From JANNSX01 sp046348995 (GTDB lineage Bacteria; Pseudomonadota; Alphaproteobacteria; Rhizobiales; Hyphomicrobiaceae), in the NCBI GenBank assembly GCA_046348995.1, contig JAXMDB010000004.1, positions 186,001-250,000 on the forward strand: a stretch of DNA of 64,000 bases, read 5' to 3'. How positions within the stretch are numbered: the first letter of the stretch is position 1; the number at the start of each line of letters is the position of its first letter. This document shows, one piece after another, positions 34,816 through 42,448 of this stretch. Below the pieces are notes generated by a model that saw only the letters and a program-made list of their open reading frames with translations, was not told the DNA's origin and did not search any database. Made by a program: the position numbers and the translations under genes.

Positions 34816-35001
34816 TCAGTTCAACCGCTCGAGCCGCTTCGACACGGCGATCGCGTAGCGCCACAGGCGCTTGTCGCCGTCCGTCCAGGCCCGGTCGTCG
34901 GGCTTCTTTTCCATGAGCTGGAAACCGGCTTCGAGCGCGCTGGCGCGGCGATCCCAAATCACCATCGCTCGAGGCTTGGATGTGGAAATCTTCAGTCGCA
35001 T
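34816..35001 (-). CDS. Small hypothetical protein
   Basis: 61 residues, basic, beginning MRLKISTSKPRAMVIWDRRAS and ending SKRLERLN. Composition (hydrophobic/charged alternation, two Trp) looks more like protein than like a chance frame, and AAAGG lies just before the ATG. No family recognised. It sits between the broken block and the racemase gene, so its frame could itself be affected by sequence quality. Confidence 0.4.
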   Translation of the reverse strand: MRLKISTSKPRAMVIWDRRASALEAGFQLMEKKPDDRAWTDGDKRLWRYAIAVSKRLERLN

Positions 35002-35108
35002 GCCTTTGGCCCCCGCATGTCCCCATGCGAGAGTCTAGGTGATTCGGCTCGATGCGAGCATGGCGCGGCTGCATCGCTTGCAGCCGCAACAGTCGCCAAG
35101 CGCAAAAC

Positions 35109-35930
35109 TTATTTCGTGTAAAGGCGTCCGAGCTCGGGCCGCTTGGTCTTGATGCCCGCGAGCCGCATGCAGTGCCAGGCGAGCGCGTGGTTCGACGACG
35201 TCACCGGCAGGCCGACAGCCTTCTCGATGTCGGTTACGGCCTCGACGAGCCGCAGCCCCGTGCACGACACGAACACCATGTCGACGTCGCGGCCCTTGGT
35301 GATCGTGGCGATGCCCTTCTTCAGGCTCGGGATGTCGATGTTGGCGACGGTCGTGTCGTTCTCCTCGTTGAAGGAGCCGAACACGGGCACCTCGTAGCCT
35401 GCCTTCTCGATGTACTTCTGCACGATCGCGTTGACGTCGGCGCGATAGGGCGTCAGCACGGCGATACGCTTGGCCTTGAAGGCGTCGAAGGCGGCGAACG
35501 CCGCACTGATCGGGTTCGTGACCTTGGCCTTCGGCTTCGCCTTCTTGACGAGCGCCGAGATCTTCTTCTCGCCGAGCACCATCGAGGCCGAGGTGCAGCC
35601 GTAGCCGATGACGTCGAGATCGGTGCCGGGCAGCAGCAGCTCGGCGGCGCCTGAAATCAAGGGCTCCATGGCGGCGAGCGTCTCGGGCGTGATCGTCGTC
35701 GAATTGTAGAGGCGGCTCTCGAACAGGCCGACGCCCTTTTGGCCGGCGAAGGCCAGGCGGAACTCGTGCTCGATCGTGTTGTCGGAAGCGAGCACGATGA
35801 GGCCGACGCGCGCCTTGGGCGCGAGCCCGGCATCGGTCTTGAAGGGAATGTGCTCGATGAGCTCGGTGGCGGCGGGCTTCGCCTTCGCGGCGCGGCGAGA
35901 TTTCATGCCGACTTCGGTATCAATGCTCAT
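35109..35930 (-). CDS. Aspartate/glutamate racemase superfamily (maleate isomerase-like)
   Basis: 273 residues with the two-fold Asp/Glu racemase fold. Both catalytic Cys regions are present: VIGYGCTSASMVLGE and MVFVSCTGLRLVEAV. This Thr-following pattern resembles maleate isomerase and arylmalonate decarboxylase relatives, so it may isomerise or decarboxylate a dicarboxylate rather than racemise an amino acid. The start MSIDTEVGM overlaps the dadA stop by 11 bases and has GGAA about six bases upstream. With ridA and dadA it forms an amino-acid catabolic set. Confidence 0.84.
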   Translation of the reverse strand: MSIDTEVGMKSRRAAKAKPAATELIEHIPFKTDAGLAPKARVGLIVLASDNTIEHEFRLAFAGQKGVGLFESRLYNSTTITPETLAAMEPLISGAAELLLPGTDLDVIGYGCTSASMVLGEKKISALVKKAKPKAKVTNPISAAFAAFDAFKAKRIAVLTPYRADVNAIVQKYIEKAGYEVPVFGSFNEENDTTVANIDIPSLKKGIATITKGRDVDMVFVSCTGLRLVEAVTDIEKAVGLPVTSSNHALAWHCMRLAGIKTKRPELGRLYTK

Positions 35931-37167
35931 AGCGCATTCCTTCCAGATCGATGGCGGGACGCCGTTGACCGACGAGATCGGCGAGAATTCTGGCCGAGCC
36001 ATTGGACATCGTCCAGCCCATGTGGCCGTGGCCGGTGTTGAGCCAGAGGTTGGAGACCGGAGAGCGGTCGACGATCGGCAGAGCGGTCGGCGTCATCGGC
36101 CTCAAACCCGCCCAATGCGTCGCGTTCGCCCAGTCGAGTCCTTGCGGGAAGAGGGCCTTCATCCGCTCCGTCATGACGCGGAAGTCGCTCGGCTTGTGGC
36201 TGTTGTCGTAGCCGGCGATCTCGGCGGTGGCGGTGACGCGCAGCCGCTTCTCGAACGGGCAGTAGGCGAGGAGGTTGTCCTCATCCACGCCGCCCAACCG
36301 CGCGACCTTGCTCTTGTCGCTGATCGGGATGGTCATGGCGTAGCCCTTGACGGGATAGACCGGCAGCTTGATGCCGAGCGATTTGGCCAGCTCCGGGCTG
36401 TAGATGCCGAGCGCGAGCACGTACGCGTCGGCCTTGATCGGACCCGCGCTCGTCTCGACGCCGGTCACCTCGCCGTTGCTCGTGACGATGCGCTTGATCG
36501 AGACGCCGAACTTGAAATCGGCGCCCATGGCCTTGCACTTCTCGACGAGCGCTTGCGCGAAGATGCGGCAGTCGCCGCCTTCGTCGCTCTTGACGTAGAG
36601 GGCGCCCGCGATCTGGCTCGCCGCGTGCTTGAGGGCCGGATCGAGACGGACGGCATCGTCCGTGGTGATGGCGTCGATCGGGATGCCGGCCTTGCGCAGG
36701 ACGTCGGCTTTCTTCGTCGCCTTCTGGTAGCTCGCGCTCGAGCGGAAGAAGTAGATCAGGCCGCCGCTGACGCGGTCATAGGGAATCTTCGTTTCCGCGC
36801 CGACCTCGTTCAGCATCTTCTGCGAGTAGATGCAAAGGCGCGCCTTGTGCTTCGTGTTGGCTTCCGCCTTCTCCGCCGTGCACTCGGCGAGGAACTTGCG
36901 GATCCACGACCACTGCCGCGGATCGAGCCGGGGCTTGAAGCGGATGGCCTGATCGTTGCGCCACTGCGAGCGCCACATCATGCCCGGTGCCGCCGGTGAC
37001 GCCCAGGCATACGCATGCCCGGGTGCCACCAGTCCGGCGTTGGAGAAGGAGGTGAAATTGGCGGCCTCGGGCTCGCGGTCGATCACCGTCACCTGGTGAC
37101 CGTCCTTGAGCAGTTGGTAGGCCGACGTGACGCCGACGATACCGGCGCCGAGAACCGCGATTTTCAT
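35920..37167 (-). CDS. dadA: D-amino acid dehydrogenase (FAD-dependent)
   Basis: 415-residue membrane-associated flavoprotein that oxidises D-amino acids to 2-oxo acids and passes electrons to the respiratory chain. The dinucleotide motif is IAVLGAGIVGVTSAYQLL at the start; SFSNAGLVAPGHAYAW, GGLIYFFRS and the C-terminal GHGHMGWTMSNGSARILADL are typical of DadA. It overlaps the racemase start by 11 bases. Upstream lie two long hairpins and then ridA, whose product detoxifies imine intermediates of exactly this type of reaction. Confidence 0.9.
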   Translation of the reverse strand: MKIAVLGAGIVGVTSAYQLLKDGHQVTVIDREPEAANFTSFSNAGLVAPGHAYAWASPAAPGMMWRSQWRNDQAIRFKPRLDPRQWSWIRKFLAECTAEKAEANTKHKARLCIYSQKMLNEVGAETKIPYDRVSGGLIYFFRSSASYQKATKKADVLRKAGIPIDAITTDDAVRLDPALKHAASQIAGALYVKSDEGGDCRIFAQALVEKCKAMGADFKFGVSIKRIVTSNGEVTGVETSAGPIKADAYVLALGIYSPELAKSLGIKLPVYPVKGYAMTIPISDKSKVARLGGVDEDNLLAYCPFEKRLRVTATAEIAGYDNSHKPSDFRVMTERMKALFPQGLDWANATHWAGLRPMTPTALPIVDRSPVSNLWLNTGHGHMGWTMSNGSARILADLVGQRRPAIDLEGMRYEH

Positions 37168-37183
37168 ATGTGCCCGCTTCCCC

Positions 37184-37256
37184 TCGTGTCCCGTTCGCGA
37201 AGTTCGTCAACACCTGCTGCGCATGCTCACGAACTTCGCGAACGATAAGGACACGA
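37184..37256. repeat. Long hairpin 1 between ridA and dadA
   Basis: Arms 37192-37207 and 37229-37244 are a perfect 16-bp inverted repeat (core cgcgaagttcgt); an outer 8-bp pair (37184-37191 with 37249-37256, tcgtgtcc/ggacacga) extends it across a 4-base bulge. The loop is 21 bases. It ends 17 bases upstream of the dadA start. Confidence 0.9.
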
Positions 37257-37272
37257 GCAAACGCATGGGCTG

Positions 37273-37347
37273 GGTGTGGCGACTTATTCGGAAGTCCGCA
37301 TATTGTGCTTGCCCGAAGACAGATGCGGACTTCCGAACCGCCACACC
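37273..37347. repeat. Long hairpin 2 between ridA and dadA
   Basis: Arms 37287-37301 and 37323-37337 pair perfectly over 15 bp; the outer pair 37273-37281 with 37339-37347 (ggtgtggcg/cgccacacc) adds 9 bp. Together with hairpin 1 it fills the ridA-dadA gap. Neither has a clear U-tract on the minus strand, so an mRNA-stability or attenuation role fits better than simple termination. Confidence 0.9.
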
Positions 37348-37357
37348 TGAGCCGACG

Positions 37358-37711
37358 TCAGTCGATCGCCGCCGACACCATGATCTCGACGGTGAACTCG
37401 GGCGCCGCGAGCTTGGCCTCGACGGTGGCGCGAGCCGGCGTGTTGCCGGGCGACACCCACTTGTCCCAGACCGCGTTCATCTCGGCGAACTTCGAGATGT
37501 CGGAGAGCCAGATGTTGGTGGTGAGGAGCTTCGACTTGTCGGTGCCGGCCGACTTCAGATGCTTGTCGATAGTGTTGAGGATGTCCTGGGTCTGCGCGGC
37601 GACGGATTGACCCTTGGCGCCCTGGGCGACCTGGCCGGCGAGATAGGCGACCTTATTGTGAATGACCACCTGGGCCATGCGGGGGCCGGCCTCGATACGC
37701 TTAATCGACAT
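37358..37711 (-). CDS. ridA: RidA family reactive-intermediate deaminase
   Basis: 117 residues, one YjgF/YER057c/UK114 domain. It hydrolyses enamine/imine intermediates such as 2-aminoacrylate. Seen: AYLAGQVAQGAKGQSVAAQTQ, NTIDKHLKSAGTDKSKLLTT, TPARATVEAKLA with the Arg that holds the substrate carboxylate in active members, and the terminal VEIMVSA strand. First gene of the ridA-dadA-racemase unit. The plus-strand T-run just after its start codon region (ccgttttttt at about 37,727) lies upstream in its own direction. Confidence 0.92.
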   Translation of the reverse strand: MSIKRIEAGPRMAQVVIHNKVAYLAGQVAQGAKGQSVAAQTQDILNTIDKHLKSAGTDKSKLLTTNIWLSDISKFAEMNAVWDKWVSPGNTPARATVEAKLAAPEFTVEIMVSAAID

Positions 37712-37832
37712 GTCGCTCGCTCCGTTTTTTTGTGATGGGACGCTCGGGCGAGCATATAGCGGCCGAGGCTCGTCAGCGACAAGCGCGATCGCACGCCAAA
37801 GCCATGGACCGTGAACAGAGCGGACATACGAA

Positions 37833-37866
37833 AAGCGGCGGTCACCCGTCCGGGCAACCGCCGCTT
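37833..37866 (-). terminator. Intrinsic terminator after the DUF1127 gene
   Basis: Perfect 10-bp stem (37833-37842 with 37857-37866, aagcggcggt/accgccgctt) with a 14-base loop, followed in the minus direction by a run of T. It lies about 50 bases after the DUF1127 stop and upstream of ridA. Confidence 0.85.
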
Positions 37867-37917
37867 CGAATGGTCATCTCACGGGCGCCCTATCGGGGCG
37901 CCGCACGAGCACCGGCG

Positions 37918-38169
37918 TCAGGGCCGGCGGAAGAAGTGGTCGTAGGCCGAGGCGTTGTCCCAGAAGTTCCGGGGAACGTCGGCGCGCGAGAGGCCGATAT
38001 CGGCAAGCTCGCGGTCCGAGAGACGGGCCAATTCACGGCCGAGCTCGCGGCGCTCTTTGTCTTCCTTGAAAGAGCGCGCGACGTTGCCGAATATTGCATT
38101 GCCCAACGCCTCTGCGGCGAACGACATGACACCCGCGCGTCCACGAACCATTTCGTTGTAAATGCTCAT
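37918..38169 (-). CDS. DUF1127 (YjiS-like) small protein
   Basis: 83 residues. The C-terminal half is the DUF1127 motif: ELGRELARLSDRELADIGLSRADVP followed by an acidic/aromatic tail. Long DUF1127 proteins of this type are abundant, stationary-phase or stress-linked regulators acting on RNA turnover and phosphate/carbon metabolism in rhizobia and Agrobacterium. The start MSIYNEMVRGRAG has AAGGAGA six bases upstream; the open frame further up is leader. A terminator follows. Confidence 0.9.
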   Translation of the reverse strand: MSIYNEMVRGRAGVMSFAAEALGNAIFGNVARSFKEDKERRELGRELARLSDRELADIGLSRADVPRNFWDNASAYDHFFRRP

Positions 38170-38345
38170 GTTTTTATCTCCTTTGTGCTCACCCGCAGTT
38201 GCCTGCGAGCGCACGGTCTCTATAGCCGTGTTGTTGCACCGCAATATGACGGTTCTGAACAAGATTCACTAGGCCCTTTGCCGCATCGAGGGCATGCGCC
38301 GCACGCATATACTGAACATTAAACTTTGGGGCGCTCCAGAGCTGC

Positions 38346-39428
38346 TCAGGCAACCCTGGAATTTTCGTTTGTACGCCAACGAGCTAGGCCGTTGGTTGTA
38401 GGCGCCGCCGTCCCCCCGGTAAGCCACGATTGGGCCTCTGCGCGACCCGCGGACCTGAGGTGCGACAAGAGTTCCCAGCCCGGTTGGAGCTTGGTTTCGG
38501 GGCCCATTTCGCTCGTATGGGCGGCCGCGCTGAGGGTATGGAGCGCATGCGCCGCCAGACGCCGCTCCTCGGGTTGTGCCAGCCACCTGCGCCAGCCCGT
38601 CCCGACCGCCCGCCGGCGGCTCTCGATTTCGGCGAGGTCGCGGAGGACCGGCTGATTGAAGGTGATGCGGCTCACCCCATCGGCGATATCGCGGGCGCGC
38701 TTGGGCACCTCGGTCGCCTCGAGCGGGTTGAGGAGGATGAGCAGCGTCTCGGCAGCCTGCGATCCCAAAATGAGCGAGATCAGCTCCGGATTGGCGGAGA
38801 AGCCGCCGTCCCAGTAGCTGCGGCCCTCGATCTCGACGGCCCGGTAGAGCGAGGGCAGGCAGGCCGAGGCGAGCACCACGTCGACCGTGACCTCGGTCTC
38901 GCGGAACAGCCTGGCCTTCCCCGTCGCGACATCGGTTGCGGATATGATGAGCCGAGCCGGCGGACGGGCCCGCAGCCGCTCGAAGTCGATCTCGCGGGCC
39001 AAGATCGATCGCAACGGATTGATGTCGAGCGGATTGAACGTGTAGGGCGAAACGAGGGCCGGCACCCGCGCCAAGCCTGCCAGGAAGGGATTGAGCCGCG
39101 CGACGTCCGGAAATCCCGCCTTGCTGATTGCCTGCCAGACGGCCTCAAGCTTGGCGCGCGCCGTCTCCCGGCCGCCATCGGCGAGGCCGTCGAGCATCGC
39201 CACCGCATTGACGGCGCCGGCGCTCGCCGCACTCACCGTATCGAGCGCGAGCCCCTCCTCCTCGAGCAGCCGATCGAGCACGCCCCAGGTGAAGGCGCCG
39301 TGCGCGCCGCCGCCCTGGAGGGCCAAATTGATCGTGCGCGATGGATGTCGCTTCTTAGCGATGGTCTTGTCCCCGGTCGGCAGCCGACGCCCCTCGGCCG
39401 CTTGCCCATGATGCGGGTCGAGCACCAC
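38346..39428 (-). CDS. Patatin-like phospholipase
   Basis: 360 residues. Catalytic elements are visible: oxyanion GGGAHGAFTWGVLDRL (near 39-55), a nucleophile motif SASAGAVNAVAML in place of the usual GxSxG, and the Asp of YWDGGFSANPEL. Such cytoplasmic patatins hydrolyse acyl chains of phospholipids or polyhydroxybutyrate. The first 28 residues are low-complexity and the true start may be the M/V closer to RTINLALQGGG. No operon partner: btuD lies 44 bases upstream in the same direction, so they may still share a message. Confidence 0.87.
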   Translation of the reverse strand: MVLDPHHGQAAEGRRLPTGDKTIAKKRHPSRTINLALQGGGAHGAFTWGVLDRLLEEEGLALDTVSAASAGAVNAVAMLDGLADGGRETARAKLEAVWQAISKAGFPDVARLNPFLAGLARVPALVSPYTFNPLDINPLRSILAREIDFERLRARPPARLIISATDVATGKARLFRETEVTVDVVLASACLPSLYRAVEIEGRSYWDGGFSANPELISLILGSQAAETLLILLNPLEATEVPKRARDIADGVSRITFNQPVLRDLAEIESRRRAVGTGWRRWLAQPEERRLAAHALHTLSAAAHTSEMGPETKLQPGWELLSHLRSAGRAEAQSWLTGGTAAPTTNGLARWRTNENSRVA

Positions 39429-39472
39429 TCCCGCAACGTGCCAATTGCCCTATGGACGGTCCGCTTTTCGCC

Positions 39473-40234
39473 TCAATGCGCGACGACCACGGGCACGCCG
39501 TCGATCTCGGTGACCACGGCCGTGACGTCGAAGGCCTGGCTCAGCCGCTCGGGCGTCAGCACCTCGCGCGGTGAGCCATCGGCGAGCACGCCCCCCGCCT
39601 GCATGAGCACGAGGCGGTGACAGTACCGCGCCGCTGCCGAGAGGTCGTGAAGCGCCACGATCACGCCCAGCCCCGAATCGGCGAGGCCGCGCATATGACG
39701 AAAGAGCGAGAGCTGGTGCGCCGGATCGAGACCGGCGGAGGGTTCGTCCGCGATGAGGATCTTGGGCTCCTGGGCGAGCGCGCGCGCCATCAGCACCCGC
39801 GCGAGCTCGCCGCCGGAGAGCTCGGACGCCAGCCGCGTCGCCAGATGCGTAACCTCCGCAGTCTGCATCGCCCGAGTGATCGCCTCGCGATCCCCGGCGC
39901 TCGGCTCGACGGCGAAGGCCGCATAGGGCAGCCGGCCGAGGCCGACCAGCGTCTCGACCGTCACTGGCCAGTGCACGGTGCGGCTCTGCGGCAGGTAGGC
40001 CAGCCGGTGTGCGAGGTCGCCGCGCGACAGCGTGCGGATATCCTCGCCGTCGAGGAGCACACGCCCGGCGACCGGCGCAATGAGCCCGGCCATCGCCTTG
40101 AGGAGCGTCGACTTGCCTGCTCCGTTTGGTCCGATGACGCCGACGAGCTCGCCCGCCTCGCAATGGGCGGTGACGCCTGCGAGCACGTCGCGCGTGCCGA
40201 GCCGGACATCGATCGCTTGCGTCTCGAGTCTCAT
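39473..40234 (-). CDS. btuD: ABC transporter ATP-binding protein, cobalamin/siderophore type
   Basis: 253-residue ATPase: Walker A GPNGAGKST, Q-loop LPQSRTVHWPV, signature LSGGELARVLMARAL, Walker B ILIADEPSAGLD, and the switch His in ALHDLS. It belongs to the FecE/BtuD/HmuV group that powers import of B12, haem or ferric siderophores. Its ATG overlaps the permease stop (ATGA). Assignment to B12 rests on the riboswitch and BtuB-like receptor upstream, not on the ATPase itself. In-frame open sequence continues far upstream but is a shadow of the permease gene. Confidence 0.87.
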   Translation of the reverse strand: MRLETQAIDVRLGTRDVLAGVTAHCEAGELVGVIGPNGAGKSTLLKAMAGLIAPVAGRVLLDGEDIRTLSRGDLAHRLAYLPQSRTVHWPVTVETLVGLGRLPYAAFAVEPSAGDREAITRAMQTAEVTHLATRLASELSGGELARVLMARALAQEPKILIADEPSAGLDPAHQLSLFRHMRGLADSGLGVIVALHDLSAAARYCHRLVLMQAGGVLADGSPREVLTPERLSQAFDVTAVVTEIDGVPVVVAH

Positions 40235-41235
40235 GCCATGAGCTCCCGGCGCGAGCGCAGCACGAGGTAGAGGAAGAACGGCGCACCCAAGATCGAGGTC
40301 AGCACGCCGAGCTTGAGCTCGCCCGTGTCGCCCATGAGGCGGACGACGATGTCGGCGGCGAGCACGAGCGCGGCGCCGCCGAGCGCCGACGGCAGCAGCA
40401 GCCGCCCCGGCCGGCTCTTGACGAAGGGCCGGAGCAGATGCGGCACCACGAGCCCGACGAAGCCGATGGTGCCCGCGACCGAGGTCGAGGCGCCGACGGC
40501 GAAGGCCGTGCCGAGCACGATGAGGCCGCGCAGGCGATCGAGATCGACGCCGAGGCTCGCGGCCGCCTCCTCGCCCAGCGTCAACGCATCGAGCGCGCGG
40601 CCGGTGAGGATGAGCAGCAGGCTTCCCGGCACGATGAAGAGCGCGGCGAGCGTCGCATGCAGCATCGAGCGGTCGCCGAGCGAGCCCAGCATCCAGAACA
40701 GGATTTCCGTCGTCGCGTACGGGTTGCGGGAGAGCGAGAGCGCGAGTGCCGTCAGCGCGCCGCAGACGCTCGTCACCGCAACGCCGGCGAGGATGAGCGT
40801 CACGGGCCCCCCGCGCAAACCGGCGAGCCCGAGCACGACGGCCATGGCGATGAACGCCCCGGCGAGGCCTGCGAACGGGAGGGCCAGCACCGTCAGGCCC
40901 GCGAGCCCCGTGTGGATCGCGAGCACCGCGCCGAGCGTACCCCCAGCCGAGACGCCGATGAGCCCCGGCTCGGCGAGCGGATTGCGCAGATAGCCCTGCA
41001 GCGCCGCACCCGAGAGCCCGAGCGCCGCGCCGATGAGGAAGCCGAGCAGCGCGCGCGGCAGCCTGATCTCTCGCATGATGAGGACGGTCGCCTCGTGCTC
41101 GGCCGAGGTGCCGAAGAAGAGTCCGTTCAAACCCTCGACAAGCCCGACGCCGGCCGGACCCGTCAGCAGCGAGCCCAGGAAGAGGATGGCGACGGCGGCG
41201 AGCAGAGCCGCCAGAAGCACGCGCTCGGAGCTCAC
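40231..41235 (-). CDS. btuC: FecCD/BtuC family ABC permease
   Basis: 334 residues with about ten spans. Family landmarks: RLPRALLGFLIGAALGLSGA, NPLAEPGLIGVSAGG (cytoplasmic contact loop), GSLGDRS and a late GFVGLVVPHLLRPFV with the coupling helix. The chosen GTG start (VSSERVLLAALL) overlaps the upstream stop in a GTGA; a longer open frame overlaps the binding-protein gene by 90 bases and is rejected. Four-base overlaps with both neighbours show tight coupling. Confidence 0.9.
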   Translation of the reverse strand: MSSERVLLAALLAAVAILFLGSLLTGPAGVGLVEGLNGLFFGTSAEHEATVLIMREIRLPRALLGFLIGAALGLSGAALQGYLRNPLAEPGLIGVSAGGTLGAVLAIHTGLAGLTVLALPFAGLAGAFIAMAVVLGLAGLRGGPVTLILAGVAVTSVCGALTALALSLSRNPYATTEILFWMLGSLGDRSMLHATLAALFIVPGSLLLILTGRALDALTLGEEAAASLGVDLDRLRGLIVLGTAFAVGASTSVAGTIGFVGLVVPHLLRPFVKSRPGRLLLPSALGGAALVLAADIVVRLMGDTGELKLGVLTSILGAPFFLYLVLRSRRELMA

Positions 41236-42146
41236 GGCGCGGCACCGGCGTAGTGCTGTTTCGTCAGCAGCAGGCGCGCCGTCGCGAGCCGGTCGATCGC
41301 GTCGGCGACGAGCGGCGTATCGCACATGAGGAGCGCCTGCGGCAGCACGACGGAGGGTACCGTATCGAGGATCCGATGCAGCGCCGGATGACGCAGATTG
41401 TCGGCGATGATCGTCTTGAAGTGCTGGGCGCCGTTGCCGAGCACGATGAGATCGGGCGGATCGGCGACAAGCCGCTCGAGCGGCAGGTAGCCCTCGCCCT
41501 CCACGCCCTCGCGGGCCGCGAGATTGTCGAAGCCCGCGGCGGTCAGCACGGCATCGGCGAGCGTGCCGCGTCCGGCGGTGAGGCTGTTGACGTAGTAGAC
41601 GATCGCCGTCGGCCGCCGGGTGCCGGGCATCGGCCGGGCGTCGGCGAGCCTCGCGTCGAAGTCGGCGAGGATATGGTCGCCCTCAGCCTCGCGGCCGAGC
41701 CACCCTGCAACGAGCCGCACGTTCGCGCGAATGCCGTCGAGATCGTTCGTCATCGGCAAGACCTCGATGCGCTCGCCGAGCCGGCGCAGCAGCGCGACGG
41801 TCGCCGGCGTCGAGTAGACGCCCGCGATGACGAGATCGGCGTCGAGCGGCAGCACCTCCTCGGCCTGGCCGCGGATCAGCCGGTATTTGCCCGACTGCGT
41901 GGCGAGCACCGACATTTGCGGATCACCGGCAAGGAACGACAGCGCCTGCACCCGCTCCGGCGGCGCCAGCATCTGCACGAGCTGATCGGCGCAGACGTTG
42001 ATCGAGACGATGCGCTGAGGCGGATCGGCGGCGGCGACGGGACAGGCTGCAGCGACGAGCGAGGCGAGCAAAAACACCCATCGAGCCGCGCACCCGAAAA
42101 AGAACGAGCGCTTGCTGGGGGTCAGACCCTGCGGGTCTGACCCCAT
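41232..42146 (-). CDS. btuF: Periplasmic cobalamin/iron-siderophore binding protein
   Basis: Class III binding protein with signal peptide (hydrophobic core WVFLLASLVAAACPVAA, cleavage expected after AAA), then RIVSINVCADQLVQMLAPPE, LVIAGVYSTPATVALLRRLG and PLERLVADPPDLIVLG typical of BtuF/FepB folds. It delivers ligand to the permease encoded next, with which it overlaps by four bases. Oddly, the first ten codons (MGSDPQGLTP) come entirely from one arm of a palindromic repeat, so the native start may have been replaced or lies at a non-ATG codon after the repeat. Confidence 0.82.
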   Translation of the reverse strand: MGSDPQGLTPSKRSFFFGCAARWVFLLASLVAAACPVAAADPPQRIVSINVCADQLVQMLAPPERVQALSFLAGDPQMSVLATQSGKYRLIRGQAEEVLPLDADLVIAGVYSTPATVALLRRLGERIEVLPMTNDLDGIRANVRLVAGWLGREAEGDHILADFDARLADARPMPGTRRPTAIVYYVNSLTAGRGTLADAVLTAAGFDNLAAREGVEGEGYLPLERLVADPPDLIVLGNGAQHFKTIIADNLRHPALHRILDTVPSVVLPQALLMCDTPLVADAIDRLATARLLLTKQHYAGAAP

Positions 42147-42191
42147 GGCTTGGACCTTGGAACAGGGGTCAGACCCGCAGGGTCTGACCCC
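42118..42191. repeat. Two 27-bp palindromic units with ggggtcagaccc arms, inverted to each other
   Basis: Units 42118-42144 and 42165-42191 each read ggggtcagaccc...gggtctgacccc and are exact reverse complements of one another, 20 bases apart. One unit overlaps the annotated btuF start codon. The rest of the 302-base gap between btuB and btuF holds a ccctcaaggggg hairpin (about 42,268-42,290) and a half copy of the cgtaggg family. Confidence 0.92.
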
Positions 42192-42314
42192 AATCGAGTC
42201 CGTGGGTGCTTGGGATGAGGGTGACGAGGTAGGCGTGAGGCACGCGGCGCACCCCCACCCCTGCCCTCCCCCTCAAGGGGGAGGGGAGTCGGCACAGCAC
42301 AATTCGGCGACACT

Positions 42315-42348
42315 CGTAGGGCGGGCTGAGCGAGGCGCGAAGCCCGCC
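42315..42348. repeat. Half copy (D) of the cgtaggg palindrome family
   Basis: Reads cgtagggcgggctgagcgag and continues to agcccgcc; corresponds to the left arm of the copies at 46.1 and 50.2 kb. A matching right arm is not clear (only cggcccgcccaacg near 42.41 kb), so this copy looks decayed. Confidence 0.6.
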
Positions 42349-42448
42349 GCCAAGAGCGCCACGCGAAACAGCGGGCATCTCCCGGGCCAGGTCCGGGGTC
42401 GGCCCGCCCAACGCGCTGTCCTCTGACAAGCACTCTTCAAGCGCCTTC

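Noticed and set aside
40235..41245. Extension of the btuD frame through the permease gene
   Set aside because: It is an Arg/Ala-rich shadow of btuC; btuD starts at the ATGA overlap with a normal family N-terminus.
39473..42146. Haem import system (HmuTUV) as identity of the ABC genes
   Set aside because: The ATPase alone could be HmuV-like, but the cobalamin riboswitch and adjacent BtuB-like receptor favour B12. No haem-degrading or HmuS gene is nearby.
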